Made by a program: the position numbers and the translations under genes
The notes under the pieces: model-generated
The model's database searches: none
Told to the model about the DNA's origin: nothing
The model's input: only the letters and a program-made list of their open reading frames with translations
Shown: positions 40,244-49,360 of the stretch, in pieces
Layout: each line of letters opens with the position of its first letter
Numbering within the stretch: position 1 is the first letter of the stretch
Source of the DNA: Paenibacillaceae bacterium
GTDB taxonomy: Bacteria; Bacillota; Bacilli; Paenibacillales; Paenibacillaceae
Length of the DNA: 64,000 nt
Assembly: GCA_004134985.1 (NCBI GenBank)
Contig: REGQ01000004.1
Coordinates: 186,001 to 250,000, forward strand
Direction: 5' to 3'

Positions 40244-41800
40244 ATGCGCTCCACATTTCACGGTATTGAAGTCGCAAAGCGCTCCCTGTTCACACAGCAG
40301 GCGGCGCTGAATACGACAGGACATAACATCTCAAACGCCAACACCAAGGGTTATTCCCGTCAGACGGTCAACATGGTGGCCGCAAGACCGCTTGAAGCCT
40401 ATGGGATGATGCGGACCAACACGCCTGGTCAGCTGGGGATGGGTGTGGAATTCGATTCGATTTCCCGTATCAGAGAGAAGTTCCTTGATGATCAGTTCCG
40501 CAACGAGAACAAAAACTTTGGCAAGAACAAAATCGAGCAGGACACGCTCACCAAGCTGGAGAAAATCGTCAATGAGCCGACAGAGAGCGGGATTCGGACG
40601 GTAATGGGCGAGTTTTTCAACGCTTGGTCAGACCTAAGTAAAAACCCCGAAAGTGTGGACGGCCGCAAAATTGTCCGCGAGTATGCCCTCGCGCTCTCCG
40701 ACACGCTGAATCATACCGCCAAGCAACTGGAAGATTTGAAGAAGGACTTAACTGAAAATATCAACATTCAAATTTCCGAGGCGAATGCGATGCTCCGCAA
40801 TATTGCGGAATTGAATGTCGAGATCCGACGGGTAGAGGGTCTTGGGGACAATGCCAATGACTTGCGCGATCAGCGCGACCTGATTACAGACGAGCTGTCC
40901 GGATTGTTCAATATTCGTGCAGATGAACTCGAGTTCGGCTACCAGATATCAATTGGCGGCGAGGTGGTACTTGCCGAGGATGGCCCTGTCGAAATCGACG
41001 TCGGACTGGTGGAAGCTGCTTTTGAAGCTGGGGATCTGAACAGCGGTCAAGTGTACGGCATGATTATTTCACGTGACAATTACGTTGAAGGCTATATTCA
41101 AGATCTGGACAACTTAGCCAATACGATTGCGAACGGGGATGTCGAGATCACGATTCCGAAGGGCTCTGTGCTGCCTAATGGCACGGTGCTGAACGGCGTC
41201 ACCTATTCCGGCGCCGCGCGCACGCTTGAGGATGATCTGACGGTAACGGTTAAGGGTCTGAACGGACTTCATCAATTGGGCTACAATTTCTCCAATGATC
41301 CGGTAGGCATTCCTTTCTTCACCGACGGCAGCGGCAATTCGGCTAACTTGACTGCGGCTAATTTCTCGCTTAATTCGCTGATCGCTGACAATCCGACCCG
41401 AATTTCAACCTCGCTGCGGGTGTCGGACGAAAGCGGGACAGAGACAGTCGTACGCGGAAACAATGGGTTGGCTGTGCTTTTCTCGCAGATGAGGGATGCC
41501 AAATTTGATTTCGGAACGTCGCTTGATCCTGATCTGAATACGGTCGATGCGTATTTCCGCTCGATTGTCGGGGAACTGGGTGTACAAGCCAAGGAAGCGA
41601 GCCGCAGACTCGATAATTCCGTCGTGCTGACCAATCAGGTCGATTCCCGCCGTCAGTCGGTAAGCGGGGTTTCGCTGGACGAAGAGATGTCCAATCTGAT
41701 CAAATACCAGCATGCCTATAATGCGGCTGCGCGGAACATGACGATGATCGACGAGACACTCAATAAGATTATTAATGGCATGGGCATTGTAGGGCGCTAG
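40244..41800 (+). CDS. flgK: Hook-filament junction protein FlgK
   Basis: An exported axial protein joining hook and filament. It opens STFHGIEVAKRSLFTQQAAL and the flagellar rod signature TTGHNISNANTKGYSRQTVN. The helical D0/D1 regions flank a central variable beta domain. The C-terminus has SGVSLDEEMSNLIKYQHAYN and AARNMTMIDETLNKIINGMG. At 518 residues it has normal length. AGAGGTG precedes ATG 40244. Export depends on FlgN. Confidence 0.97.
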   Translation: MRSTFHGIEVAKRSLFTQQAALNTTGHNISNANTKGYSRQTVNMVAARPLEAYGMMRTNTPGQLGMGVEFDSISRIREKFLDDQFRNENKNFGKNKIEQDTLTKLEKIVNEPTESGIRTVMGEFFNAWSDLSKNPESVDGRKIVREYALALSDTLNHTAKQLEDLKKDLTENINIQISEANAMLRNIAELNVEIRRVEGLGDNANDLRDQRDLITDELSGLFNIRADELEFGYQISIGGEVVLAEDGPVEIDVGLVEAAFEAGDLNSGQVYGMIISRDNYVEGYIQDLDNLANTIANGDVEITIPKGSVLPNGTVLNGVTYSGAARTLEDDLTVTVKGLNGLHQLGYNFSNDPVGIPFFTDGSGNSANLTAANFSLNSLIADNPTRISTSLRVSDESGTETVVRGNNGLAVLFSQMRDAKFDFGTSLDPDLNTVDAYFRSIVGELGVQAKEASRRLDNSVVLTNQVDSRRQSVSGVSLDEEMSNLIKYQHAYNAAARNMTMIDETLNKIINGMGIVGR

Positions 41801-41863
41801 TGCTGACCATAGATAACAAAAATGGAAATGGTGCAACAAATAGAGGTATAGGGGTGAGCATGA

Positions 41864-42802
41864 ATGTCTTTGCGAGTGACACAGACGATGATGAGCGCGC
41901 AATTGCTGCGCAACGTATCGAACAATTTGGGACGGATGAATACGCTGCAGGATCAGCTCTCGTCAGGCAAGCGCATTAACGCGCCTTCTGACGATCCGGT
42001 CGGGATGACTTTCTCAATGCGCTACCGCAGTGAACTGGCGTCCAATGAGCAATATGTGAAAAATGCCGATACAGCCGCATCGAGCCTGGAATTTACCGAT
42101 ACGGCACTTGACCAAGCGGTCAATGTTTTGCAGCGTACGAGAGAATTGATGGTACAGGGGGCCACCGGGGCGATGCCGCAGACTGCCTACGATGCGATCC
42201 AGAAGGAAATTGGAGAGCTGTACAATCAACTGATCGAGATTGGGAATAGCAAATTTAATGGGAAGTATATGTTTAACGGAGAGGAAACAGAAACGCCTCC
42301 CTATCCTAAAGTTTCATCAGATAGCGCTGTTACTCCAAAGGCGCAGCATGTCGGGACAGATCCAGGGAAAATCAATTACGAACTCTCCCCGGCAATGACA
42401 ATGTCTGTTAATTTGACGGGTAATGAAATCTTTGGAGAGCCCGTTACCGATGATAGCGATGTTGACAGTGACAATGTGTTTCATGTGCTAAGCCGTGTAG
42501 TAGAAGCACTTGGAAACGGTCAAAATGAACAGGTATCTGAGCTGCTGGGTAAGATCGATACACGTATGAACGCAATGCTGGAACAGCGTGCAGAAGTGGG
42601 GGCGCGGATGAACCGTGTCGCCATGATCAGCGGACGTCTGGAGGAAATGGGCATCAACCTGACTTCCATTCAGTCGAAGACGGAGGATGCCGATTTGGCT
42701 GAGGTTATCACAAATCTAAAGGTTAACGAAAATATCTATCAAGCTTCCTTGTCTGCCGGAGCCAAAATCATTATGCCAAGTCTGGTGGATTTTCTAAGGT
42801 AG
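41864..42802 (+). CDS. flgL: Hook-filament junction protein FlgL
   Basis: The second junction protein, between FlgK and flagellin. It shows flagellin-like ends: RVTQTMMSAQLLRNVSNNLG, then QDQLSSGKRINAPSDDPVGM, and C-terminal TSIQSKTEDADLAEVITNLK followed by ENIYQASLSAGAKIIMPSLV. At 312 residues the length is usual. GGGGTGA lies 6 bases before ATG 41864. yviE follows 14 bases later. Confidence 0.97.
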   Translation: MSLRVTQTMMSAQLLRNVSNNLGRMNTLQDQLSSGKRINAPSDDPVGMTFSMRYRSELASNEQYVKNADTAASSLEFTDTALDQAVNVLQRTRELMVQGATGAMPQTAYDAIQKEIGELYNQLIEIGNSKFNGKYMFNGEETETPPYPKVSSDSAVTPKAQHVGTDPGKINYELSPAMTMSVNLTGNEIFGEPVTDDSDVDSDNVFHVLSRVVEALGNGQNEQVSELLGKIDTRMNAMLEQRAEVGARMNRVAMISGRLEEMGINLTSIQSKTEDADLAEVITNLKVNENIYQASLSAGAKIIMPSLVDFLR

Positions 42803-42816
42803 GGCGGTGAAATCGC

Positions 42817-43383
42817 ATGACCATTCCGCAAATCAGCATCAGGCAGGAGCCGACGCTGCTCAGTATTGAGGCGGGGCGCGGACGTCAGAACATCGAGCAA
42901 TCGCGACCTTCGATGAATATGCGGCAAGTACAGCCTGAGCTGCGAATGGAAACAACCAATGGGTATCTTGAGGTTAATCAACAGCGAATGTGGGATGCTA
43001 TGGGACTGGGCGGACATTTGAATGTCATGAGCCGGATTTACTCTGCTGCCTCGGATATCGCCATGCGCGGGATCGCCCGGCGAGTGGAGGACGGAAATCG
43101 CTTGGCCCAGATTCATCTTGGCGGCAATCCGCTTATGGACATGGCAGCAGACTGGCGGCGCAGCTTCTCGGAGTTTGAATTTCGTGGCCCGGCATCAGTA
43201 CTTAATATTGATATGCGCTATACGCCAAGCAAGCTGTCCATTGATGTGACCGATGGTCGTGTTGATCTGGATGTGCAGGTCAATCGTCCTGTTCATCATT
43301 ATGAGCTGGGTAGGCTCAATATTTATGTCAGCCAGTACGGCAAGGTGGAGATCACGCCGCCTACGATTGATGCAACTATATAA
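42817..43383 (+). CDS. yviE: YviE-type flagellar operon protein (DUF6470)
   Basis: A 188-residue soluble protein found between flgL and fliW in Bacillales. It opens TIPQISIRQEPTLLSIEAGR and has two beta-rich segments, RPSMNMRQVQPELRMETTNG and SVLNIDMRYTPSKLSIDVTD, around a helical part containing IARRVEDGNRLAQIHLGGN. The biochemical role is unknown; conserved synteny is the evidence for a flagellar function. A terminator follows. Confidence 0.88.
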   Translation: MTIPQISIRQEPTLLSIEAGRGRQNIEQSRPSMNMRQVQPELRMETTNGYLEVNQQRMWDAMGLGGHLNVMSRIYSAASDIAMRGIARRVEDGNRLAQIHLGGNPLMDMAADWRRSFSEFEFRGPASVLNIDMRYTPSKLSIDVTDGRVDLDVQVNRPVHHYELGRLNIYVSQYGKVEITPPTIDATI

Positions 43384-43424
43384 CGACTGCTGCAAATCTC
43401 TCGATTTCAACGGTCAAACTTGAG

Positions 43425-43478
43425 AACTATAGGCCCTTCATGTATCCTGTTCAGATACACGGTCTATAGTTTTTTTTG
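43425..43478 (+). terminator. Terminator between yviE and fliW
   Basis: AACTATAG pairs with CTATAGTT, enclosing an inner perfect hairpin GTATC-CTGTTCA-GATAC, and is followed by eight T residues. Confidence 0.85.
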
Positions 43479-43560
43479 GAAATATATAAATATTTCTTTG
43501 CGAAACGGCCGCTTCCCGTCCAGACGGTGAAGCCGTTTACGCTTGACAGGAGGCTGCACG

Positions 43561-44010
43561 ATGAAAGTTGACACCATTGCCTGGGGATCATTTGAGATTA
43601 CTGAGGACCAGATTACTGTATTCGAACAGGGGTTGCCAGGATTCGAGACGCTGAGGAAGTTCACGATCATACCGATAAATGACGAATTGCCATTCCTGAT
43701 TATGCAATCGCTGGAACAACGTGAAATTTCTTTTCTGGTGGCCGAGCCGTTTCTGTTCTACCCGGACTATGAGTGGGACTTGCCGGAAGCGGTGCAGCAG
43801 GAACTTCAAATTAAAGGCGAATCCGATGTAGCGGTGTTCGCGATCATTACGACATCGCATGAAGCTGCGGCATCCACTATTAACCTGCTGGCACCGATTG
43901 TGCTTAACCGCTCGGGGCGGCTTGGCAAGCAGCATATTTTGCATGACAGTCAATACACTTCCCGCCATCCGCTGTTGCGTCTATCTGCGGAACCGGGTTT
44001 GGCAGAATAG
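43561..44010 (+). CDS. fliW: FliW, flagellin- and CsrA-binding assembly factor
   Basis: In Bacillus, FliW binds flagellin; when flagellin is exported, FliW is freed and sequesters CsrA, relieving translational repression of hag. The 149-residue product has the family phrases FEQGLPGFETLRKFTIIPIN and FLVAEPFLFYPDYEWDLPEA, and VFAIITTSHEAAASTINLLA. ATG 43561 has AGGAGG upstream; a TTG at 43543 lies before that site. csrA starts 12 bases after the stop, and hag follows, so all three partners are adjacent. Confidence 0.96.
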   Translation: MKVDTIAWGSFEITEDQITVFEQGLPGFETLRKFTIIPINDELPFLIMQSLEQREISFLVAEPFLFYPDYEWDLPEAVQQELQIKGESDVAVFAIITTSHEAAASTINLLAPIVLNRSGRLGKQHILHDSQYTSRHPLLRLSAEPGLAE

Positions 44011-44022
44011 GAGGCGGCGGAC

Positions 44023-44280
44023 ATGCTTGTATTATCTCGGAAAATAGAGGAGTCGATCATGATCGGCGGCAATATTGAGGTAGTGGTGCTCGGCATTGAA
44101 GGTGACCAAGTGAAGCTTGGCATTAAAGCGCCCAAAGATGTAAATATATATCGGCAGGAGTTGTATCAGTCAATTCAGTCTGAGAACCGCGCGGCGGTTC
44201 AGCAGGCTGTTCAGGGGGCTGTTCCCCTTACCCAATTGGCTAGTTTATTGAAAAATGAGCAGAAGCGTGAACAGAAATAA
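44023..44280 (+). CDS. csrA: Translational regulator CsrA
   Basis: A dimeric RNA-binding protein that blocks the hag ribosome binding site. The N-terminus MLVLSRKIEESIMIGGNIEV and the VKLGIKAPKDVNIYRQELY segment contain the RNA-contacting residues. It is 85 residues long, with a Gln/Ala-rich tail beyond the usual end (about 61-75 in many species). The start is ATG 44023 with GGAGGCGG upstream. Its likely target is the hairpin in the hag leader just downstream. Confidence 0.96.
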   Translation: MLVLSRKIEESIMIGGNIEVVVLGIEGDQVKLGIKAPKDVNIYRQELYQSIQSENRAAVQQAVQGAVPLTQLASLLKNEQKREQK

Positions 44281-44340
44281 TGAAATATAAGAAAAATATT
44301 GTGAACTTTAAAAATTGCTCTTCATTTCTGTTGAGCCAAA

Positions 44341-44348
44341 TTCGATAT
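44341..44348 (+). promoter_or_regulatory. Possible sigma-D -10 element for hag
   Basis: TTCGATAT matches GCCGATAT at six of eight positions, 94 bases before the hag ATG. No good TAAA lies 15-16 bases upstream (TCAT is found), so this is weak. Confidence 0.3.
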
Positions 44349-44395
44349 ATATAGTAGGCACGATAGCAGGGCGGCCGACCTGCGAGTCGCAAGCT

Positions 44396-44432
44396 TTCCG
44401 CAAGGATGCGGAATTCGAATATTTCAAGGAGG
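44396..44432 (+). promoter_or_regulatory. CsrA-binding hairpin and second GGA site in hag leader
   Basis: TTCCGC-AAGGAT-GCGGAA (44396-44413) is a 6 bp stem that presents GGA in the loop, the classic CsrA site. A second AAGGAGGA (44426-44433) is the hag Shine-Dalgarno sequence. Two sites, one at the ribosome binding site, is the arrangement described for B. subtilis hag. Confidence 0.75.
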
Positions 44433-44441
44433 AAATATATT

Positions 44442-45626
44442 ATGCGTATTAATCACAACATTGCTGCTTTGAACACTCACCGTCAACTGGGTGCTAACAC
44501 TGCTGGAGCTTCCAAAAACCTGGAGAAATTGTCTTCCGGTCTTCGTATCAACCGTGCTGGTGACGATGCTGCTGGTCTGGCAATCTCCGAAAAAATGCGT
44601 GGCCAAATCCGCGGTCTGGACATGGCTTCCAAAAACGCGCAAGATGGAATCTCCCTGATTCAAACTGCTGAGGGTGCATTGACTGAAACTCACAGCATCC
44701 TGCAACGTATGCGTGAGCTGGCTGTTCAAGCTGCTTCTGATACAAATGAAGGCGTTGACCGTCAAAAGCTTCAATCTGAGGTTGATGAGCTGTCGAAAGA
44801 AATCAAACGTATTTCTACAGATACTGAGTTCAATAACCAAAAAGTGCTTGATGGTTCTTTCTCCGACAAAACATTCCATATTGGTGCAAATGCTGGTCAA
44901 AACATTAAATTAACTATTAACAACATGGGCAATAAAGACTTGAATATTGCTGGTGTTAAAGGAACTGAAGCAAAGTCTGCTGAATTAGGACTTGAAATTA
45001 CAAACTACTCTGAAACAGATCTTACAATAGTTACAACAGATGCTACTACTGGTGTTGCAGCAGCTGTTGAAAAAACTACAGCAACTTATGACGAGGCAAC
45101 TGGTGAATTCACCCTTACGCTCAGACAAGGTGCTGGGGATGCAACAAATGATGGTAAAATCCTTGCTACTCGGGATGAGATTGCGGCTGCATTGCAGGAA
45201 GCTGCAAGCAAGGCTGGACTTGATGCTGAATTCAAATCGGATAACGGAACTACTCCTGTAGATGCTCCGACAGGCGACGTAGAAATTGATGCAGCGGACC
45301 TGACTGTAAAAGATGATACTAAAGGAGTCAGAATTGCTACACAAGAATTGGCGGATGCTGCAATTACTACAATTAATAGTGCCTTGAATAAGGTATCTGA
45401 AGAGCGTTCCAAACTGGGTGCTAACCAAAACCGCCTTGAGCACACAATTAACAACCTGGGTGCTACTTCTGAGAACCTGACTGCTGCTGAGTCCCGTATT
45501 CGTGACGTTGACATGGCAAAAGAAATGATGGATTTCACGAAGAACAACATCCTTACACAAGCAGCTCAAGCAATGCTGGCTCAAGCAAACCAACAACCAC
45601 AAGGCGTACTGCAATTGCTTCGTTAA
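44442..45626 (+). CDS. hag: Flagellin Hag
   Basis: The filament subunit. The conserved N-terminus is [20 protein letters not shown], then [20 protein letters not shown] and [20 protein letters not shown]. The conserved C-terminus is [20 protein letters not shown] and [20 protein letters not shown]. The central 150 or so residues (about 165-310) are variable and surface exposed. At 394 residues it is larger than B. subtilis Hag (304). ATG 44442 has AAGGAGG 9 bases upstream; an upstream in-frame TTG-type start at 44406 is rejected. Codon use is strongly biased in the conserved ends, as expected of an abundant protein, but less so in the middle. A methylase gene follows. Confidence 0.97.
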   Translation: MRINHNIAALNTHRQLGANTAGASKNLEKLSSGLRINRAGDDAAGLAISEKMRGQIRGLDMASKNAQDGISLIQTAEGALTETHSILQRMRELAVQAASDTNEGVDRQKLQSEVDELSKEIKRISTDTEFNNQKVLDGSFSDKTFHIGANAGQNIKLTINNMGNKDLNIAGVKGTEAKSAELGLEITNYSETDLTIVTTDATTGVAAAVEKTTATYDEATGEFTLTLRQGAGDATNDGKILATRDEIAAALQEAASKAGLDAEFKSDNGTTPVDAPTGDVEIDAADLTVKDDTKGVRIATQELADAAITTINSALNKVSEERSKLGANQNRLEHTINNLGATSENLTAAESRIRDVDMAKEMMDFTKNNILTQAAQAMLAQANQQPQGVLQLLR

Positions 45627-45637
45627 TTTCTTTATCA

Positions 45638-45673
45638 AGAAAAGGGTTCTGGGATATTCCAGAACCCTTTTCT
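45638..45673 (+). terminator. Terminator after hag
   Basis: AGAAAAGGGTTCTGG pairs with CCAGAACCCTTTTCT across GATATT, a 15 bp perfect stem. Confidence 0.88.
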
Positions 45674-45717
45674 AATGTGAACAGACTGCATTGAGATAAA
45701 TTAAGGGAGGGAAAGAA

Positions 45718-46962
45718 ATGAAAACAACTAGGAGATTACTATCGCCTGATTATATGAAGCAATTTTCTTGTATTGGTAGTGCATGTGAAGATACTTGTTG
45801 CGTTGGCTGGAAAGTAACTATTGATCAACCTACATATAAGAAATATAAAAAATTGAGAAACCCTGTTTTGAGAAATGAGCTTGATAAGCATGTAAAACGT
45901 AATCGGGTAGAGTCATCACTTCAAAACTACGCACATATTAATATGAATGCTGAAGGTGAGTGCCCACTTCTTACTGAAGACAAGCTCTGCAGTATTCAAA
46001 TGCAGGCAGGTGAGTCCTATCTCTCCTTTGTTTGCAGCACTTATCCCCGTTTAACGAATAAAGTGAATCATGTATACGAAAAGTCTGGAACAATGTCTTG
46101 TCCTGAAATTGCGCGTTTAGCCTTATTAAAGCCAGAAGGATTAGAGTTTGATGAAAGCGAGGAAGCTTCTGATCTAACAACCACCTTATCTGGGTTTATT
46201 AATACTAATAATTCTCCAGCCTCATCGGCACGAAAATACTTATGGGAATTGCGGATTTTTTCTATAGAACTACTACAAAATAGAAATTTTATTTTATCAG
46301 AACGATTAATTATATTAGGTCTTTTTTTGCAAAAAGTGCAAAATCACATTGATTTAGGTCAGTTGGAAGAGCAACTACCCTCTACTCTAAATGCATATAT
46401 GAATATGATTGAGCAAAATACTGTTGGTGAAATAATCAATGATATTCCAACATCCAGCTTAATACAAATGCAACTCTTGAAAAAGATTACAGATATGCGT
46501 GTGGGTCAGGGAGTTGGGAGTAAGCGCTATTTGGAGTGTTTTGCGGAGTTCCTTCATGGAATCGAATATTCAGCTGAATCCTCAATTGAAGAAATTCTGA
46601 TTAGATATCAGGACACTTTCGAAAAATATTATACCCCCTTTATACAAGAGCATGAATACATACTTGAAAATTATTTAGTGAATTACATATTCAAAAATCT
46701 GTTCCCAGTGAAAGCTGGTAATTTTGTATTTGATGAATATATCATGTTGGTTATTCACTATTCTATGATTAAGCTTCATTTGATTGGAATGGCCGGCTAT
46801 CACCAAAACTCATTCAATACGGATCATGTACTAAAACTTATTCAGTCTTTTGCCAAAACTGTGGAGCATTCCCCAGCTTTTCTTCAAGAACTTAGAGATT
46901 TGCTTAGAGAAAAAGAGTTTACTTCAATGGCATACATGGCGGTATTAATTAAAAATAATTAA
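45718..46962 (+). CDS. fliB: FliB-type flagellin lysine N-methylase
   Basis: FliB uses S-adenosylmethionine to methylate surface lysines of flagellin in Salmonella and some Gram-positives. The cysteine-rich N-terminus CIGSACEDTCCVGWKVTIDQ is the family signature. Further cysteines lie in CPLLTEDKLCSIQ, FVCSTYPRL and MSCPEIARLAL, probably metal or cluster ligands. The 414-residue length matches the family. ATG 45718 has AGGGAGGG upstream. The gene is visibly AT-richer than csrA, fliW or flgK, with AAA/AAT/TTA-heavy codons, which suggests later acquisition than the surrounding flagellar genes. Its placement directly after hag identifies the probable substrate. Confidence 0.88.
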   Translation: MKTTRRLLSPDYMKQFSCIGSACEDTCCVGWKVTIDQPTYKKYKKLRNPVLRNELDKHVKRNRVESSLQNYAHINMNAEGECPLLTEDKLCSIQMQAGESYLSFVCSTYPRLTNKVNHVYEKSGTMSCPEIARLALLKPEGLEFDESEEASDLTTTLSGFINTNNSPASSARKYLWELRIFSIELLQNRNFILSERLIILGLFLQKVQNHIDLGQLEEQLPSTLNAYMNMIEQNTVGEIINDIPTSSLIQMQLLKKITDMRVGQGVGSKRYLECFAEFLHGIEYSAESSIEEILIRYQDTFEKYYTPFIQEHEYILENYLVNYIFKNLFPVKAGNFVFDEYIMLVIHYSMIKLHLIGMAGYHQNSFNTDHVLKLIQSFAKTVEHSPAFLQELRDLLREKEFTSMAYMAVLIKNN

Positions 46963-47008
46963 AACTATCGATTATAATATTTTTACCCTCATACAAAAGC
47001 CCTGATTA

Positions 47009-47016
47009 ACCGATAT
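47009..47016 (+). promoter_or_regulatory. Sigma-D-like -10 element before flaG-fliD-fliS-fliT
   Basis: ACCGATAT matches the sigma-D -10 (GCCGATAT) at seven of eight positions, 34 bases before flaG. The -35 region (CATA) is poor. Confidence 0.4.
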
Positions 47017-47049
47017 ATACATCAATAGTATATTACGAGAGTAGGTGCG

Positions 47050-47427
47050 ATGATGAATCTGCAAATTTCTTTTTCTGGCAGCCCATCTGCTGCGACAAAT
47101 AGTTATTCTCAAGCCGCCAAAGCAAGTGGAGAAATCAAGCAATCGGTTAAACTGGGTATAGAAAGTGATAAAACAGATACTGTTAATGCCCATATGTCAA
47201 TTGGTGAAGAACAACTTGTCCGAAATATTGACAGAGCAATAAAGGCATTGCAGGGTCCGGAAACAGCAGTTGAAATCAGTGTCCATGAGAAAACTCGGGC
47301 ATTCATGGTTAAAGTATTGAATAAGGAAACTGGAGAGCTCATTCGAGAAATACCACCCGAAAAAACATTGGAGCTTGTTGCCAAGATGATGGAATTTGCA
47401 GGTATCATCATTGATGAACGGAGATAA
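47050..47427 (+). CDS. flaG: FlaG family flagellar protein
   Basis: A 125-residue protein (B. subtilis YvyC) that influences filament length. The conserved C-terminal domain reads VEISVHEKTRAFMVKVLNKE then TGELIREIPPEKTLELVAKM. The N-terminal half is low-complexity and polar. Start ATG 47050 or ATG 47053. It is separated from fliD by 11 bases, so the two are co-transcribed. Confidence 0.93.
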   Translation: MMNLQISFSGSPSAATNSYSQAAKASGEIKQSVKLGIESDKTDTVNAHMSIGEEQLVRNIDRAIKALQGPETAVEISVHEKTRAFMVKVLNKETGELIREIPPEKTLELVAKMMEFAGIIIDERR

Positions 47428-47438
47428 GGAGGAAGAAA

Positions 47439-48944
47439 ATGAGAGTACCGGGTCTGGCTTCTAACATGGATATTGAGGCATTAGTTAAAAATATGATGAC
47501 TGCGAAACGTGCGCCACTGGATAAAATGAGCCAAAATAAGCAGTTATTAGAGTGGCGAAGAGAGAGTTATCGCGAAATCAATAGCAGTCTTGCAGACTTC
47601 CGATATAATAAATTGGATAAGTACAGATTGGCTAATGCAACTAACGTATTTAGTTCTACTGTTTCGGGCAACAAAACAGCAGTTACTGCTGAGGCAACCA
47701 AATCCGCTAATCAAGTGACTATGAACATCAAAGTGGAACGACTAGCTTCACAAACTACGGCTTCCTCACCTACATTAGATAGTGACAAAAATCTGCAATC
47801 GAAATTAAGTCAATTAGCTGCAGATGGTAATGTGAGCGGACCATTTATTCTTGAGGTTAGTCAAGGTTCAGGTGAACCGTTAAAACTGGAGTTTTCTAAA
47901 GATGATACAATTCAAAGCGTGTTAAATAAAATTAATGGTAAGAGTGAGGCTAATTTAACTGCATCTTTCGATGAGGCTTCCCGGAAAATTATCATTAAAT
48001 CGAAAGAATACGGTGCGGATACCGTTATTCTAAGCGGGAGTTTTCAAACCGATATAATGAAAATAACTGATGATGGTGGGGAAGATGGTACTCCGAATAG
48101 AGGGAAACTGGAGAATGGAACCTCAGCAAGAGTTGAGATCAATGGTCAAACACATTACCCTAAACAGAATGAACTCACTATTAATGGAGTCAAACTCACT
48201 TTTCTTGAGGTAACAAAAGATGAAAATTCAGTTGTAACTACAAAGCCTGATGGAGCTAATTTAATTAACACAATTAAATCTTTTGTTGGAAATTATAATA
48301 GCCTGATTGGGGCTCTGAATTCAAAGATTAATGAACAAAAATATAAAGACTTTTCACCGCTTACAGCAGAGCAAAAAGAAAAAATGAGTGAAGATGAAAT
48401 AACAAAATGGGAAACTAAAGCGAAAAGTGGTAATTTGAAAGGTGACTCCATAATTAAAGATGCTCTTTTCCAAATGCGTAGCTTGTTATGGGATGCCTCT
48501 ACTAGTATGGGCGATAAGAAGCTGAACTTAGCATCTATTGGTATTACAACAGGGGACTACAGAGAGAACGGAAAGCTTTACATCGATGAAGGGAAACTAC
48601 AACAGGCAATCATTGACAATCCTGATGAGGTCATTGCTATTTTTAATGGGAATCAAGGCAGCAAGGGACTATTTCAAAATATGTATGATCAGGCCCTAAC
48701 TCCACTTGCCAAGCTTGCCGACAAAGCAGGGACAATGAGATTTAGTGCTGATCCTAAAGCAAGCTTTAATGAGCAAAGCATCATGGGGAAGGAATTAACG
48801 GATTTAAACTCAAGGATGGCTGCTTTTTCAAAAAAAATAAAAGTCACTGAAGACAATCTCTATAGGCAATTCACGGCCATGGAAAAAGCCATTAATAAAT
48901 TTAATATGCAATCTGCGAGCTTGGCAAACTTCGCGGGACAATAG
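47439..48944 (+). CDS. fliD: Filament cap protein FliD
   Basis: FliD forms the cap under which flagellin polymerises. The N-terminal domain begins RVPGLASNMDIEALVKNMMT and continues KRAPLDKMSQNKQLLEWRRE. The C-terminal FliD domain includes GDSIIKDALFQMRSLLWDAS, LNLASIGITTGDYRENGKLY and KVTEDNLYRQFTAMEKAINK. At 501 residues it is normal. GGAGGAAG lies just before ATG 47439. Composition is AT-rich, like fliB and flaG. Confidence 0.97.
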   Translation: MRVPGLASNMDIEALVKNMMTAKRAPLDKMSQNKQLLEWRRESYREINSSLADFRYNKLDKYRLANATNVFSSTVSGNKTAVTAEATKSANQVTMNIKVERLASQTTASSPTLDSDKNLQSKLSQLAADGNVSGPFILEVSQGSGEPLKLEFSKDDTIQSVLNKINGKSEANLTASFDEASRKIIIKSKEYGADTVILSGSFQTDIMKITDDGGEDGTPNRGKLENGTSARVEINGQTHYPKQNELTINGVKLTFLEVTKDENSVVTTKPDGANLINTIKSFVGNYNSLIGALNSKINEQKYKDFSPLTAEQKEKMSEDEITKWETKAKSGNLKGDSIIKDALFQMRSLLWDASTSMGDKKLNLASIGITTGDYRENGKLYIDEGKLQQAIIDNPDEVIAIFNGNQGSKGLFQNMYDQALTPLAKLADKAGTMRFSADPKASFNEQSIMGKELTDLNSRMAAFSKKIKVTEDNLYRQFTAMEKAINKFNMQSASLANFAGQ

Positions 48945-48958
48945 GAGGACCATAATCG

Positions 48959-49360
48959 ATGATCACATCTCCTTATGATAAATACAGACAGTCGTCCGTT
49001 CAGACATCGACACCGGGTCAACTTCTGCTTATGCTGTATGATGGAGCGATTCGTTTTGTACGTGGAGGGATTGAGGCCATCACAGGTCAGGATTACCAGA
49101 AAGCCAATACCCTGCTTGGCAAAGCCCAGGCGATCATCAGCGAGCTCAGAATTACGCTTGATTATTCCTATGAAATCTCTCAGCAGCTATCCAGCCTTTA
49201 CGAGTACATGAATCATCTTTTAATAGATGCCAATGTGAAAAAACAAACGGCTCCGGCAGAAGAAGTCTTAGGCTATCTTATGGATCTGCGGGAAAACTGG
49301 GCACAAGCTGCCAAGGCAGCGGGGAATACAGCCCAGGAAAGTACCAATGTGCATGGATGA
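48959..49360 (+). CDS. fliS: Flagellin export chaperone FliS
   Basis: FliS binds the flagellin C-terminus in the cytoplasm and prevents early assembly. The family start SPYDKYRQSSVQTSTPGQLL and MLYDGAIRFVRGGIEAITG are clear, followed by ISELRITLDYSYEISQQLSS and YEYMNHLLIDANVKK. It has the usual length, 133 residues. The ATG at 48959 is preceded by AGGAGGA. The end overlaps fliT by 14 bases. Confidence 0.97.
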   Translation: MITSPYDKYRQSSVQTSTPGQLLLMLYDGAIRFVRGGIEAITGQDYQKANTLLGKAQAIISELRITLDYSYEISQQLSSLYEYMNHLLIDANVKKQTAPAEEVLGYLMDLRENWAQAAKAAGNTAQESTNVHG

